DNA of 64,000 nucleotides, from NCBI RefSeq assembly GCF_002706745.1, contig NZ_CP017702.1, positions 1,302,001 through 1,366,000 of the forward strand. Direction: 5' to 3'. Position numbers and translations under genes: made by a program. The stretch's first letter is position 1. Each line of letters starts with the position of its first letter. Under the pieces are notes generated by a model that ran no database searches, was not told the origin of the DNA, and was given only the letters and a program-made list of their open reading frames with translations. Origin of the DNA: Companilactobacillus farciminis KCTC 3681 = DSM 20184 (GTDB lineage: Bacteria > Bacillota > Bacilli > Lactobacillales > Lactobacillaceae). Shown here one piece after another: positions 43,777 through 53,147 of this stretch.

Positions 43777-45018
43777 ATGGCAATAAAGTATGAAAAATTG
43801 ATTCCTCGTTTTTTGGAATATGTAAAGCAAAATACTCGTTCTGACGAATATTCAAACACTGTTCCTTCAACTGAAAGACAGACTGAGTTTTTGAAGAGAT
43901 TAGCTGAAGAGTTAATGGAAATCGGAATGAAGGATGTTAAGATTCGTAAAGTTGATTCATATTTGACAGCGGAATTGCCTTCCAATCTTGATAAGGATGT
44001 TCCAGTTTTGGGATTGATTTCTCACGTTGATACTGCTGATTTTAATTCAGAAAATATCAAACCAAAAATTGTTGAAAACTACGACGGTAAGAGTGTTATC
44101 AAACTAGATGAGGCTGGTAAATACACACTTGACCCTACAGTTTTCCCATCATTGAAGAATTATGGTGGTCAAACATTGATCACTACTAGTGGTGACACTT
44201 TGTTGGGTTCAGATGACAAGTCTGGTGTTGCTGAAATCATTACTACAATGGAATACTTGATCAATCATCCAGAAATCAAGCACGGTAAGATCAAGATTGG
44301 TTTAGGACCTGATGAAGAAATTGGTACTGGTGCCAAGAAATTTGATGTTAAAGACTTCGGTGCTGACTTTGCTTACACAGTTGATGGTGGTCCAGTTGGA
44401 CAACTTGAATTTGAAACATTCTCAGCTGCTGGCTTGAAAGTTCATATCACTGGTAAAGATGTTCACCCATCCGGCGCTAAGGGAATCATGGTCAACTCAA
44501 TGTTGATTGCTAACGAATTCCAAAGCATGTTGCCAGCTGATGAAGTTCCAGAAAAGACTGAAGGACGTGAAGGTTTCTTCTTGCTTTGTGATGAACAAGG
44601 AACAATCGATCACACTGATATGTCTTACATTATTCGTGACTTTGAGCGTGATGGTCTAGAGAGTCGTAAGAATAAAGTTACCGAAATCGTTAAGAAGTTA
44701 AACGACAAGTACGGTGCTGATACTGTCAAGATCGATATGGCCGATCAATATTACAACATGTACGAAATCATGAAAGACCATATGGATGTAGTTAAGATTG
44801 CTGAACAAGCTATGAAGAATCTTGGTATTGAACCTGACGAAGCTCCAGTTCGTGGTGGTACTGATGGTTCAACAATTTCCTTCATGGGCTTGCCAACGCC
44901 TAATCTCTTTGCTGGTGGCGAGAATATGCACGGACGTTTTGAATATGTGGCTGAAGAGTCCATGGAAAAAGCTTGTGATGTAATTCTTGAAATCATCAAA
45001 TTGAATAACGAAAAATAA
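43777..45018 (+). CDS. pepT: tripeptide aminopeptidase PepT, 413 aa
   Basis: An M20 zinc peptidase that removes the N-terminal residue of tripeptides. Ligands and catalytic acids are in LGLISHVDTADFN (about 77-89), LLGSDDKSGVAEI (about 146-158), LGPDEEIGTGAKKF (about 179-192), and AYTVDGGPVGQLEFETF (about 200-216). The C-terminal RGGTDGSTISFMGLPTPNLFAGGENMHGRFE is PepT-specific. AGGGAGCG precedes the ATG. Part of the peptide-scavenging system of lactobacilli. Confidence 0.97.
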   Translation: MAIKYEKLIPRFLEYVKQNTRSDEYSNTVPSTERQTEFLKRLAEELMEIGMKDVKIRKVDSYLTAELPSNLDKDVPVLGLISHVDTADFNSENIKPKIVENYDGKSVIKLDEAGKYTLDPTVFPSLKNYGGQTLITTSGDTLLGSDDKSGVAEIITTMEYLINHPEIKHGKIKIGLGPDEEIGTGAKKFDVKDFGADFAYTVDGGPVGQLEFETFSAAGLKVHITGKDVHPSGAKGIMVNSMLIANEFQSMLPADEVPEKTEGREGFFLLCDEQGTIDHTDMSYIIRDFERDGLESRKNKVTEIVKKLNDKYGADTVKIDMADQYYNMYEIMKDHMDVVKIAEQAMKNLGIEPDEAPVRGGTDGSTISFMGLPTPNLFAGGENMHGRFEYVAEESMEKACDVILEIIKLNNEK

Positions 45019-45030
45019 TGATTTAATTAA

Positions 45031-45061
45031 TACCTAGGACTTTGGTCTTAGGTATTTTTTG
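45031..45061 (+). terminator. terminator of pepT
   Basis: TACCTAGGAC pairs with GTCTTAGGTA, with one mismatch, followed by TTTTTTG. Confidence 0.85.
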
Positions 45062-45098
45062 TTATAATTAAGTATCAAAAGTTAAGGGAGAAATAACT

Positions 45099-45287
45099 AT
45101 GCCATTAGTACATATCGATTTAATTGCTGGCCGTTCAGAAGAACAATTAAGAGGAATGGTCAAAGATGTTACAGAAGCTATTGTAAAGAATACAGGTGCT
45201 CCTGCTGAACACGTTCACGTTGTTTTAAATGAAATGGAAAAAGAACATTACGCTGTTGGTGGCGTTTTGAAGAGCGACGAAAAATAA
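45099..45287 (+). CDS. 4-oxalocrotonate tautomerase-family protein, 62 aa
   Basis: [28 protein letters not shown] is the standard start of the family; the catalytic base would be Pro1 after removal of Met. The subunit is the usual size and would form a hexamer. Lactobacilli carry one such gene with no aromatic degradation pathway nearby, so the physiological substrate is unknown. Monocistronic. Confidence 0.93.
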   Translation: MPLVHIDLIAGRSEEQLRGMVKDVTEAIVKNTGAPAEHVHVVLNEMEKEHYAVGGVLKSDEK

Positions 45288-45292
45288 ATTTG

Positions 45293-45322
45293 GTACTCTC
45301 AAGAGATTGGGAGTATTTTTTT
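45293..45322 (+). terminator. terminator of the tautomerase gene
   Basis: TACTC (45294-45298) pairs with GAGTA (45311-45315), with a partly paired loop, followed by TTTTTTT. Confidence 0.7.
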
Positions 45323-45427
45323 GAATTAAAGTAGGTTTTGTACAACTTGTTTTAATTTATCTTATGTAACCTTGACGCACTTTTTTGACTAGTTCAAAAT
45401 GGACAAGTCATTAATGGAAGGTGAATC

Positions 45428-46609
45428 ATGTTAGAATCTGTTTTTCCCAATAAAGAATTAACTCAAGAACAACAATCTGTTTTCAATCAAATCATGGAAT
45501 TTAGTCAAAATAACTTACAATGCGGCAAAAAAGGTGTATTTCAATTAAATGGTGATGCTGGTACTGGCAAAAGCGTTATTTTAACGAAGCTATTTTTAGA
45601 AATTGAAAAGAAACATCAAACTAATAACTACTTCTTGGTAAATCATCCGGAATTGTTGAAGGTTTATCAAGCCAATGCTGGTCAATTTAAAGCCTTGCGT
45701 AAGAACCGTTTTGTGCGACCAACTAGTTTTATCAATACGATGCATAAAAAGCAGCAAACGGCTGATATAGTCGTTATTGACGAAGCACATTTGTTGTTGA
45801 GTGAAAGTGACAACTACAATAATTTTCGTCAAAAAAATCAGCTAGAAGAAATCATTAAATTGAGTAAAATCGTAATTCTAGTTTACGATCAACGCCAAGT
45901 TTTGAAATTAAAGAGTTATTGGTCACAGTCGCTGTTAGATCGAATTGTATCTGAACAAGAGGTTCAATTTGGGCATGCTACTTTGAAAACACAAATGCGA
46001 ATGCAAGCACCTGAAAAGGTGGTCAATTGGATTGATAATTTAACAACCAATAATAAATTATTGTCTCTGGAAGATAATAATGATTATTTAACTATGAATA
46101 CTGAATACGATTTTCGCGTTTATGATGATGCTCAAAAGATGTATCAAGAACTAAAAAAGAAAAATAATGAGCTAGGGGAGTGTCGAATCGTTGCTACAGC
46201 TGACTATCCTTCGACCTTGGATGGCAAGAAACATTTTGTCAATGAAGGAGAATTTCATTTACCTTGGGATCAATATAATTACGATCAAACAACGTGGGCT
46301 CAAAAACCAGAAACAATCAATGAAATAGGATCGATGTATACCGTACAAGGCTTTGATTTACAGTATGTGGCAGTTATTATTGGACCGACAGTTACTTATG
46401 CGGGTAATAGTAAAATCGAGGTAGATCCGAAAAAATACGAGGATCGTGAAGCGTTTAAAAATCGTCATGACCATGATTTAGAGAGCCTTGATCAAATCAA
46501 GCGAGAATTGATTCTGAATTCTATCAATATTTTATTAAAACGAGGCATCAAGGGTTGTTTTATTTACTTTCACGATGCTGAAATTTTTGAAAATTTAAAA
46601 AACCAATAG
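45428..46609 (+). CDS. DUF2075-family DNA/RNA helicase-like ATPase, 393 aa
   Basis: A superfamily 1-like NTPase. Walker A is QLNGDAGTGKSVILTKLF (about 38-55), Walker B DIVVIDEAHLLL (about 113-124), sensor-like VILVYDQRQVLK, and a late motif SMYTVQGFDLQYVAVIIGP (about 302-320) that resembles helicase motif V. The length matches standalone DUF2075 proteins of lactobacilli; the same domain is found fused to nucleases elsewhere. No nuclease partner is next to it. Function unproven; role in phage defence or DNA repair is speculation. Confidence 0.82.
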   Translation: MLESVFPNKELTQEQQSVFNQIMEFSQNNLQCGKKGVFQLNGDAGTGKSVILTKLFLEIEKKHQTNNYFLVNHPELLKVYQANAGQFKALRKNRFVRPTSFINTMHKKQQTADIVVIDEAHLLLSESDNYNNFRQKNQLEEIIKLSKIVILVYDQRQVLKLKSYWSQSLLDRIVSEQEVQFGHATLKTQMRMQAPEKVVNWIDNLTTNNKLLSLEDNNDYLTMNTEYDFRVYDDAQKMYQELKKKNNELGECRIVATADYPSTLDGKKHFVNEGEFHLPWDQYNYDQTTWAQKPETINEIGSMYTVQGFDLQYVAVIIGPTVTYAGNSKIEVDPKKYEDREAFKNRHDHDLESLDQIKRELILNSINILLKRGIKGCFIYFHDAEIFENLKNQ

Positions 46610-46686
46610 TTGATATTGGCTTTTTTTATAACTTTTTAGTAATAATAAATGTTTTACGAAAACATAACACCAAAAAAACACCAAAA

Positions 46687-46716
46687 CAAAAAAGCAACCA
46701 TCATACGACAGTCGCT
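46687..46716 (-). terminator. terminator of the small XRE gene
   Basis: On the minus strand AGCGAC (46715-46710) pairs with GTTGCT, with one G-U pair, around an 18-nt loop, followed by TTTTTTG. Confidence 0.5.
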
Positions 46717-46740
46717 CAACAGGGTAAACTGCAAATATTG

Positions 46741-46926
46741 CTATTGATGTAGTTTAATGTATTCTTTAACAGTTTTGAGTTCATCCGCAGTAGGTTCGTA
46801 ATCGCCTGACTTCAAATTGTGAACTCGTTCGACTGATAGATGACTTTCAAAAGCAAATTGTGTATCAGTCATATCTTTATCTTTTTCGTACTGAATAATC
46901 ATTTCAGCAATATTTGGTTTATCCAT
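46741..46926 (-). CDS. short helix-turn-helix (XRE-like) protein, 61 aa
   Basis: MIIQYEKDKDMTDTQFAFESHLSVERVHNLKSGDYEPTADEL has the spacing of a Cro/CI HTH (helix 2 DTQFAFESHLS, helix 3 VERVHNLKSG), with little else. A good AGGTATTTTT site precedes the ATG at 46926. It may be co-transcribed downstream of lepB. Regulatory target unknown. Confidence 0.75.
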   Translation of the reverse strand: MDKPNIAEMIIQYEKDKDMTDTQFAFESHLSVERVHNLKSGDYEPTADELKTVKEYIKLHQ

Positions 46927-46957
46927 AAAAATACCTCCAATAATTTATAACTCTGAT

Positions 46958-47623
46958 TTAAAAGACTGTCCATCTAGTTAAAGGCCAATAACGCCATTTG
47001 ACTTCACCAATAACACTCTTCTTATCGATGAATCCAATAATACGACTATCCTTAGAAACGGTTCGGTGATCTCCCATTACGAAGTACGTACCAGCTGGAA
47101 CTTTATTAGTCTTCTTAACTTTGTTTAGGTAAGAGCTGCTGTAACGTTGTTGCCATTCAGGGGAGTTCTTAGCTAAGTAGCTTAGTGTGAAATTATAGGT
47201 ATAACTGTAAGGCTTGCCTGCATAAAGACTAGTATCTGGTTCTTTGACCTTCTTACCAGCGTCGAGGAAGTCCTCCTTATATAGTTTACCATTAATATAG
47301 ATTTTATTATTCTTAGAAACGACTGTGTCTCCAGGTAAACCAATGATTCTCTTGATATAGAAAGTATTTGCTTCATCAGGGGCTTTCAAAACAATCACAT
47401 CACCACGTGAAAGTTTGGAATGTCTAGTAGCGATTACCTTATCTCCATTTTCAAAGGTCGGTTGCATGGAAGGACCAGAGACCCTATCATTTGAGAGGAC
47501 AAACTTGAAACCCAAGAAGAAGACAGCATAGATAGCAATCGTCAGCGCGATAGTTTGCAGCCAAAACTTCCAACCGCTTTCTTCGTCTTTTTGGGATTGC
47601 CGTCTTTTATTATTTTCTGCCAT
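46958..47623 (-). CDS. lepB: signal peptidase I, 221 aa
   Basis: Cleaves signal peptides of secreted proteins at the membrane surface. One N-terminal anchor (WLQTIALTIAIYAVFFLGFKFVL, about 24-46), then the catalytic Ser in RVSGPSMQPTFENGDKV and Lys in FYIKRIIGLPGDTV (box D), plus MGDHRTVSKDSR (box E). The Lys/Gln-rich cytoplasmic N-terminus (MAENNKRRQSQKDEESG) is common in this group. Gram-positive type, single TM. Confidence 0.95.
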   Translation of the reverse strand: MAENNKRRQSQKDEESGWKFWLQTIALTIAIYAVFFLGFKFVLSNDRVSGPSMQPTFENGDKVIATRHSKLSRGDVIVLKAPDEANTFYIKRIIGLPGDTVVSKNNKIYINGKLYKEDFLDAGKKVKEPDTSLYAGKPYSYTYNFTLSYLAKNSPEWQQRYSSSYLNKVKKTNKVPAGTYFVMGDHRTVSKDSRIIGFIDKKSVIGEVKWRYWPLTRWTVF

Positions 47624-47822
47624 ATTTCACCTCGTACATGTACTACTTAAGATATTACACTTTTTCCAAATTATTGGAAATATTTGTCTTGTTTTCGTCA
47701 ATAAAATTTAATTTAATTTGCATTAAAGTGTAAAGAGTAATACATCTCAATTACTTTAAGTTTACCGCTTTTTTTAGTAATATAGTCACAATTAAGTCGC
47801 AAATTATTCTGGGGGACACAAG

Positions 47823-48584
47823 ATGAATTACATAGACGGACTAAGACAAGATACAGCACAATTGCCAAATGGCATGGTTTTTAATGCCAGGATCAAATTT
47901 ATGGAACGTATCTGTCTAGCTTTATTAGATAAAAAATTGCCACGTTATCATTTTCCACAATTACAGTTGTCTGAAGATGAGATCAAAGCATACATGGAAA
48001 ATAATATTCAACTAGATGAGATTGAGTATCAAGCTATGTCAGCTCATCTAGAAGAATTTGACCACGATTTGGGTGAGTTTAGAACATACTTGCAGACTCG
48101 TTTTGGTTATTGGGCTACTATTACACAAGATTTTGTAGAACAATTCCCTGAACTATTTCCGAATCAAGTATTCTTGGAATTGATGGCTGGAAACGGTTAT
48201 CTATCAAAAGGCTTACGTGACTTAGGAGTGAAATCATACTGTACTGACGATCTGAGCTGGGCTAAGCATGATCAGACTGGTAATCAACGAGTCACCGAGG
48301 TTGAATCATTGGACGCTTTGGCGGCTTTGGAAAAATATGGTACGAACGTTGACACAGTTTTGTTGGCTTGGAGTCCTGATCGAGAAGATATCGACTATCG
48401 AGTTTTACAGAAAGTTCGCGAATTAGGCGTAAATTTCTTAGTTATTGGTGAAAAGTATGGAGCTACCAATAGTAAAGAGTTTTGGGATAATGCCAAATTG
48501 GTCGATGATCCACGAATCGATGAATTGAATAAATATTATTCCAGATATGATTTGGTACATGACCAAGTTTACTTAGTTAAATAA
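47823..48584 (+). CDS. class I SAM-methyltransferase-like protein, 253 aa
   Basis: A helical N-terminal domain (1-110) precedes a Rossmann-like fold beginning NQVFLELMAGNGYLSKGLRDLGVKSYCTDDL (about 117-147), which has the E-x-x-A-G-x-G SAM-binding loop, then VDTVLLAWSPDRED as the motif IV position. No substrate-specific motif is recognised. GGGGGACAC precedes the ATG. It stands alone, divergent from lepB, with a hairpin after it. Confidence 0.72.
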   Translation: MNYIDGLRQDTAQLPNGMVFNARIKFMERICLALLDKKLPRYHFPQLQLSEDEIKAYMENNIQLDEIEYQAMSAHLEEFDHDLGEFRTYLQTRFGYWATITQDFVEQFPELFPNQVFLELMAGNGYLSKGLRDLGVKSYCTDDLSWAKHDQTGNQRVTEVESLDALAALEKYGTNVDTVLLAWSPDREDIDYRVLQKVRELGVNFLVIGEKYGATNSKEFWDNAKLVDDPRIDELNKYYSRYDLVHDQVYLVK

Positions 48585-48585
48585 T

Positions 48586-48630
48586 CAAACACGGGTTGGA
48601 GCAAAATTGTTCCAGCCTTGTTTGGTTCTT
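48586..48630 (+). terminator. hairpin/terminator after the methyltransferase-like gene
   Basis: CAAAC..GG..TTGGAGCAA pairs with TTGTTCCA..CC..GTTTG, about 14 pairs with small bulges. The downstream sequence GGTTCTTTAG is only moderately T-rich. Confidence 0.5.
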
Positions 48631-48678
48631 TAGTGTAAAATAAGATACCAGTAAGATTAATTATTTAGGTGGTTTTGT

Positions 48679-49653
48679 ATGAAAAAAATAATCTCAAGTA
48701 TTGTTATTTTTTTGATAGTACTTTTAACTGGAGTGGCTATTTCTAAGAGCGATTCTATAAAGTACAATAATACGATGAATCGACTTGGTATGAGTGACGA
48801 TGCTTTAGTCTTAAAAACTAAATCAAAGAAGAATTTGGTAACGGCTGTTTCTGAATTATCAAAAAAGAAGACGTCGAGTTATCAAATGATCTTCTTTGAA
48901 AAAAGCAATAGTGATGTTGGTTATATTTATGGCCATAACAAATTTAATAAACTTCCTTTGACGAGTGGACGTTATTTTTCAAAAGAAGATTTTACTTCTC
49001 AAATACCATTTGCTGTTCAAGGCAAGTCTTCTGAGATTGAAGCTTATAAACCTCAGAGTCAAGCTTACATCAAAGTTGATAATCACTATATTTCAGTAAT
49101 TGGTAATACTGGTTTTGATGGGGCCGATATCTTGAATTCACAAACATTGATTTCTCTATCTCCCAATCAAGCCAAGTCCAAATACCATTTGAATCAAGTT
49201 ACAACAGTTATTGATGGCAACGCTTTGTCCAACAAAGAGAGTCTATCGAAAATCAAAAAAGTTCTACATGTTAGGTCGACGCATAAGTATGTCCCACAAA
49301 CGGATGACTTTACTAATGTTGATGCTAACAACAATGGAGAGCTTTACATGGTTGGGATTGTCTTGCTGTTCTTCTTGATCGTAGCAGTTGATTTTTATAT
49401 TTTGGTACCGTTGAAATTCGATCTAGCAAGATCTCATTTGACAGGTGACCTGAAAAATAATTATCGGAATGGTTTGATGATTAGATATTTACTCTATACG
49501 TTAGTTCCATATGCATTAGCCTTTACAGCTGTTCATTGGAAAATCGTTATCATCAGTCACAACACATTCAATTTATTCATGGCCGTCTCAGTCTTAATTA
49601 CAATTCTGATAGGTTTGTCACAAATATTCTTTACTAAACGGAGTGATCAGTAA
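48679..49653 (+). CDS. FtsX/MacB-like membrane protein, 324 aa
   Basis: An N-terminal membrane helix (about 2-22), a large extracytoplasmic domain (about 30-220) and three C-terminal hydrophobic segments (about 222-245, 267-285 and 292-312). This 1+3 topology is that of FtsX/MacB-type permeases, which move an extracellular domain rather than transport a solute. No ABC ATPase is adjacent, and I see no clear sequence motif, so the family call is by shape. rsmF starts 2 nt after its stop, suggesting co-transcription. Confidence 0.55.
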   Translation: MKKIISSIVIFLIVLLTGVAISKSDSIKYNNTMNRLGMSDDALVLKTKSKKNLVTAVSELSKKKTSSYQMIFFEKSNSDVGYIYGHNKFNKLPLTSGRYFSKEDFTSQIPFAVQGKSSEIEAYKPQSQAYIKVDNHYISVIGNTGFDGADILNSQTLISLSPNQAKSKYHLNQVTTVIDGNALSNKESLSKIKKVLHVRSTHKYVPQTDDFTNVDANNNGELYMVGIVLLFFLIVAVDFYILVPLKFDLARSHLTGDLKNNYRNGLMIRYLLYTLVPYALAFTAVHWKIVIISHNTFNLFMAVSVLITILIGLSQIFFTKRSDQ

Positions 49654-49655
49654 CA

Positions 49656-51008
49656 ATGAAAGTCGATTTAAGCAATGACTTTAAAGAAAAATATCGTAAT
49701 TTAATGGGGGAACGAGCTGAAAAGTTATTTTCTGCTATTCAAGAAGATAGTCAAGATGCCTTTCGTTTAAATCCCTTAAAAGCCAATTATAAAAATGTAG
49801 CCTACCCTTTAGATGAGCCAATTGAATACAGTCCCATTGGTTACTACGGCAATATTGATGGTAATTCGATCGACCATATTTCTGGATATGTTTACAGTCA
49901 AGAACCTAGTGCCATGTATGTAACAGAAATCCTAGATCCTGCCAAAGATGACAAAATTTTGGATCTGTGTGCAGCCCCTGGTAGTAAAACAACCTATATA
50001 GCTTCAAAAATGGCCTCTCAAGGACTTTTAGTAAGCAATGAGATTAATTCCAAACGTGCTAAAGTATTGTCCTCTAACATTGAAAGAATGGGAATTACTA
50101 ATACTGTTGTAACTAACAATTCACCCAAGGATTTTGAAAAGAAATTTGATAACTTCTTCGATAAAATTTTGGTCGATGCACCTTGTTCTGGTGAGGGCAT
50201 GTTTAGAAAAGATCCTGAATCAACTCAATATTGGTCATTAGATTACGTGGAGCAATGCGCAAACCGTCAACAACATATTTTAGATTCAACGTACAAATTG
50301 TTAGATAACGGCGGTACTTTGGTTTACTCAACTTGTACTTTTTCTCCCGAAGAAAATGAACAAAATATCGACTGGTTCTTGAAGAAATATCCTGATATGC
50401 ATTTAGTTGAAGTTAAAAAGTATGCTGGTATGGAAGATGGTCGTCCAGAGTGGGGCAATAATAATCCAGAACTAAAAAAAGCTCTACGTATGTTCCCAGA
50501 TCAATTCAACGGCGAAGGTCATTTCATGTGCAAGATGGTCAAAGATGGTGAAAAATCAGAAATAAAGGAACGTCAGATCAACACTGGCTTGAAAAAAGAC
50601 GATTTAAAATTTGTAAGTAAATTTGCCAAAGCTAATTTGAATGGTTTGTCAGAGAGCAATTGGTTAAAAATTAGCGATTTCTTGTATCAAGCTGCTAGTT
50701 TAGACAGTCGCTTTAAGGGATTGCACATTTTGCGTAATGGTTTAAAACTTGGCGAATTCAAAAAAAATAGATTTGAGCCTGACATCGCATGGATGTTAGC
50801 ACTCAAACCTAGTGAATTAAAAACTGTTTTTGAATTAGACCAAGAACAATATGAGAAGTATTTGCATGGTGAATCCGTTATTTTAAGTCAACGCCCAGAC
50901 TTTGACAACAAGTGGATTGGTCTTTCATTTGAAGGTAAGCTGTTCAGTTGGGGACGTTACAGTAATCAGCAAATAAAAAACGTCTATCCAAAAGGATTAA
51001 GACGTTAA
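49656..51008 (+). CDS. rsmF: 16S rRNA (cytosine-C5)-methyltransferase RsmF/RsmB type, 450 aa
   Basis: An m5C rRNA methyltransferase. SAM site ILDLCAAPGSKTTYIASKM (about 100-118), catalytic motif IV ILVDAPCSGEGMFRKDPE (about 171-188) and motif VI LVYSTCTFSPEENEQN (about 223-238), giving the TCT/PCS cysteine pair. The C-terminal region (about 300-450) is a PUA-like RNA-binding extension typical of the RsmF group in Gram-positives. The stop codon overlaps that of the convergent fni gene. Confidence 0.93.
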   Translation: MKVDLSNDFKEKYRNLMGERAEKLFSAIQEDSQDAFRLNPLKANYKNVAYPLDEPIEYSPIGYYGNIDGNSIDHISGYVYSQEPSAMYVTEILDPAKDDKILDLCAAPGSKTTYIASKMASQGLLVSNEINSKRAKVLSSNIERMGITNTVVTNNSPKDFEKKFDNFFDKILVDAPCSGEGMFRKDPESTQYWSLDYVEQCANRQQHILDSTYKLLDNGGTLVYSTCTFSPEENEQNIDWFLKKYPDMHLVEVKKYAGMEDGRPEWGNNNPELKKALRMFPDQFNGEGHFMCKMVKDGEKSEIKERQINTGLKKDDLKFVSKFAKANLNGLSESNWLKISDFLYQAASLDSRFKGLHILRNGLKLGEFKKNRFEPDIAWMLALKPSELKTVFELDQEQYEKYLHGESVILSQRPDFDNKWIGLSFEGKLFSWGRYSNQQIKNVYPKGLRR

Positions 51009-52051
51009 AAGTCAATATGACGTTGTTTCATATAATTAGTTAAGTTCCCGTCAAAAATGATGGGGGCTTTTTTGATGTCTTCAATTGATTTAGCGCCGAT
51101 AGCAGCCATAATCAATTTCAGTTGTTTAATAAATTCCGTAAAGAAGATTTCCGTTTCGCCTAATGAATACTTTTGCAAGTGATGCAAGACAAGTCCAGAC
51201 ATACCAACGCTTGTAGCACCCATTCTTAAAGCTTTGATGACATCCATTGGCGTTCTGATGCCGCCAGAAGCAAGGATGGTCAAATTATTTTGATAACTTC
51301 TCGATTCCAAGAGTGACTCGACAGTTGAAAGTGAGAAACGGTCTAAATAAGTTAAGTCCAGTTCGTGGTTACGTTCACTTTCGATTTGGGCAAAATCAGT
51401 ACCTCCGAATCCGGAGATATCGACATTTTTGACGCCAATGTTGAATAACTGAGCTAGATTTTCTTGAGATATACCGAAACCGACTTCTTTAACGATTACA
51501 GGAACCGTGACGTTATCGACGATCTCCTTGATGTGATCCATCCAGAGAAATTCTTGGTCGCCTTCCGGCATCGCTAGTTCTTGCAAAGCATTCAAATGAA
51601 TCTGCAATGCATCGGCTTTTAAAAGATCAATTGCTGTTTGAGCTTGCTTGGCATTGACCTTGGCAGAAACGTTAGCAATAACAAAGCCGTTGGGATTGTG
51701 TTCTCTTAGGGTAGTAAATGAACTCTTTGTTTCTTCTGGCAAGCGCAGGTATACGCCCATTGATCCACTAGAAACGGGGATATTCAATTTAGCTGCTAGT
51801 CGCGACAATTCCGTATTGAACTTGCTAGAAGGTCTAGAACCACCAGTGATGGCATTGAAGTAGATTGGCAAGGACATCTTTTTGCCTAAGAAGTCAGTTG
51901 TTAAATCAATGTCATTTACGCGTAATTCGGGCAGGGCATTATGAAGAAGACGAACCCTGTCGAAATCGGCAAAGGATTCGTCTGTAAAAAATTTTTCAGC
52001 TAAGAAAAGATGTTCAACTTTACGTTGCATTTGTGCATCTTGTTTAGGCAT
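51005..52051 (-). CDS. fni: type 2 isopentenyl-diphosphate delta-isomerase, 348 aa
   Basis: FMN- and NADPH-dependent enzyme converting IPP to DMAPP at the end of the mevalonate route. FMN and phosphate-site motifs: YFNAITGGSRPSSKFNTELSRLA, VKEVGFGISQENL, DISGFGGTDFAQIE and ILASGGIRTPMDVIKALRMGA. I place the start at the ATG at 52051; GGAG at 52064-52067 could also serve an in-frame TTG at 52057. It overlaps the end of mvaK2 by 8 nt. Last gene of the operon. Confidence 0.94.
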   Translation of the reverse strand: MPKQDAQMQRKVEHLFLAEKFFTDESFADFDRVRLLHNALPELRVNDIDLTTDFLGKKMSLPIYFNAITGGSRPSSKFNTELSRLAAKLNIPVSSGSMGVYLRLPEETKSSFTTLREHNPNGFVIANVSAKVNAKQAQTAIDLLKADALQIHLNALQELAMPEGDQEFLWMDHIKEIVDNVTVPVIVKEVGFGISQENLAQLFNIGVKNVDISGFGGTDFAQIESERNHELDLTYLDRFSLSTVESLLESRSYQNNLTILASGGIRTPMDVIKALRMGATSVGMSGLVLHHLQKYSLGETEIFFTEFIKQLKLIMAAIGAKSIEDIKKAPIIFDGNLTNYMKQRHIDF

Positions 52052-53132
52052 GAGCAATTGTGTCTCCAATTTTTAAAGTCAGTGGGGTAATCCCAACTTG
52101 TTGCCATTCTTTCTTTAATTCATCTACATCAAGATTCATATCGCTTAAGACGATTCCACAATCGCCACCACCAGCACCGGAAGTTTTGGCAGAACCACCG
52201 AGTTTTTCGGCAATGTCACAAAGTTTAGTCAATAGTTCTGTTTCAATGTGAACGTCGCTGAATTCAGCCAGGTCAGCTAATAAATTACGATATTTACTAA
52301 AAGTTTCTTTGATGAGATTGGAATTGTTTGTTTTAAAGCCATCGATTAATTTTTCAACATTTTGACGGCTAGCGTGAAGAAAGTTTTGATACTTTTCGAC
52401 TTTTTGCGCTTTAGTCAAAGCGATTCGATCAACTAAAATTGATGTAGAAGCAGGAGAACCTGTCCAACCAACTGTTAGTTCTAAATTATCAGGTAAATCT
52501 AAACTTTGGATTTTTAATTCTGGCCAATCGAGTGACAAAATTTCAGTGATACTGTGATTTCTTACCATATTGAAGATCCAGTTACGATCAGGTGAATAGT
52601 AGGCAACGATGCCACCAAAAGCACTAGCCGCAATATCGCCTAAGCTACCATTACCTTGAACTGATAGATGAGAAATTGCTGAAATCTTGTAAATATCCAT
52701 TGCTGACAATCCTAGATGATAAAAATCACCTAAAGTTTTAACGACGGCAACAGTTACAGCAGCAGAAGATCCCAAACCGAATTTCTTACCATCGGCGGAA
52801 TCTAACTCACTAGTTACTAATAGGTCATAATAGCTTAATTTAGTTCCACGCTCTAAAGCGTATCTTTCAACGAATTTGATAGCAGCCAAGATGTATTGCA
52901 ATTGGCTTTCAGAATCATCAAAAACTAATTCTGTACCTTGACGATTCCAGTGAATCAATTCTTTGTTGAGATTTTTTGATTGGATTGTTCCACCATTTTT
53001 AGCTTTGTTGATGGTAACAGTCACGTACTTATTAACGGAAGTCAAAACTGCGGGAAATCCCGTTTCAACGACCGCATACTCCCCAGCTAAATATAGTTTT
53101 CCAGGTGCTTTTCCTGTAGACAAAAATATCAT
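52044..53132 (-). CDS. mvaK2: phosphomevalonate kinase, 362 aa
   Basis: GHMP kinase making mevalonate 5-diphosphate. GKAPGKLYLAGEYAVVETGFPAVL is the conserved start, KFGLGSSAAVTVAVVK the phosphate-binding loop (about 100-120), and KTSGAGGGDCGIVL the C-terminal GHMP motif. The start is ambiguous: the ATG at 53132 is only 1 nt from AAAGG, whereas a TTG at 53123 is better spaced (10 nt) and gives the compact MSTGKAPGK start. Third gene of mvaK1-mvaD-mvaK2-fni. Confidence 0.94.
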   Translation of the reverse strand: MIFLSTGKAPGKLYLAGEYAVVETGFPAVLTSVNKYVTVTINKAKNGGTIQSKNLNKELIHWNRQGTELVFDDSESQLQYILAAIKFVERYALERGTKLSYYDLLVTSELDSADGKKFGLGSSAAVTVAVVKTLGDFYHLGLSAMDIYKISAISHLSVQGNGSLGDIAASAFGGIVAYYSPDRNWIFNMVRNHSITEILSLDWPELKIQSLDLPDNLELTVGWTGSPASTSILVDRIALTKAQKVEKYQNFLHASRQNVEKLIDGFKTNNSNLIKETFSKYRNLLADLAEFSDVHIETELLTKLCDIAEKLGGSAKTSGAGGGDCGIVLSDMNLDVDELKKEWQQVGITPLTLKIGDTIAHA

Positions 53133-53147
53133 ACCTTTCAATTTTTA

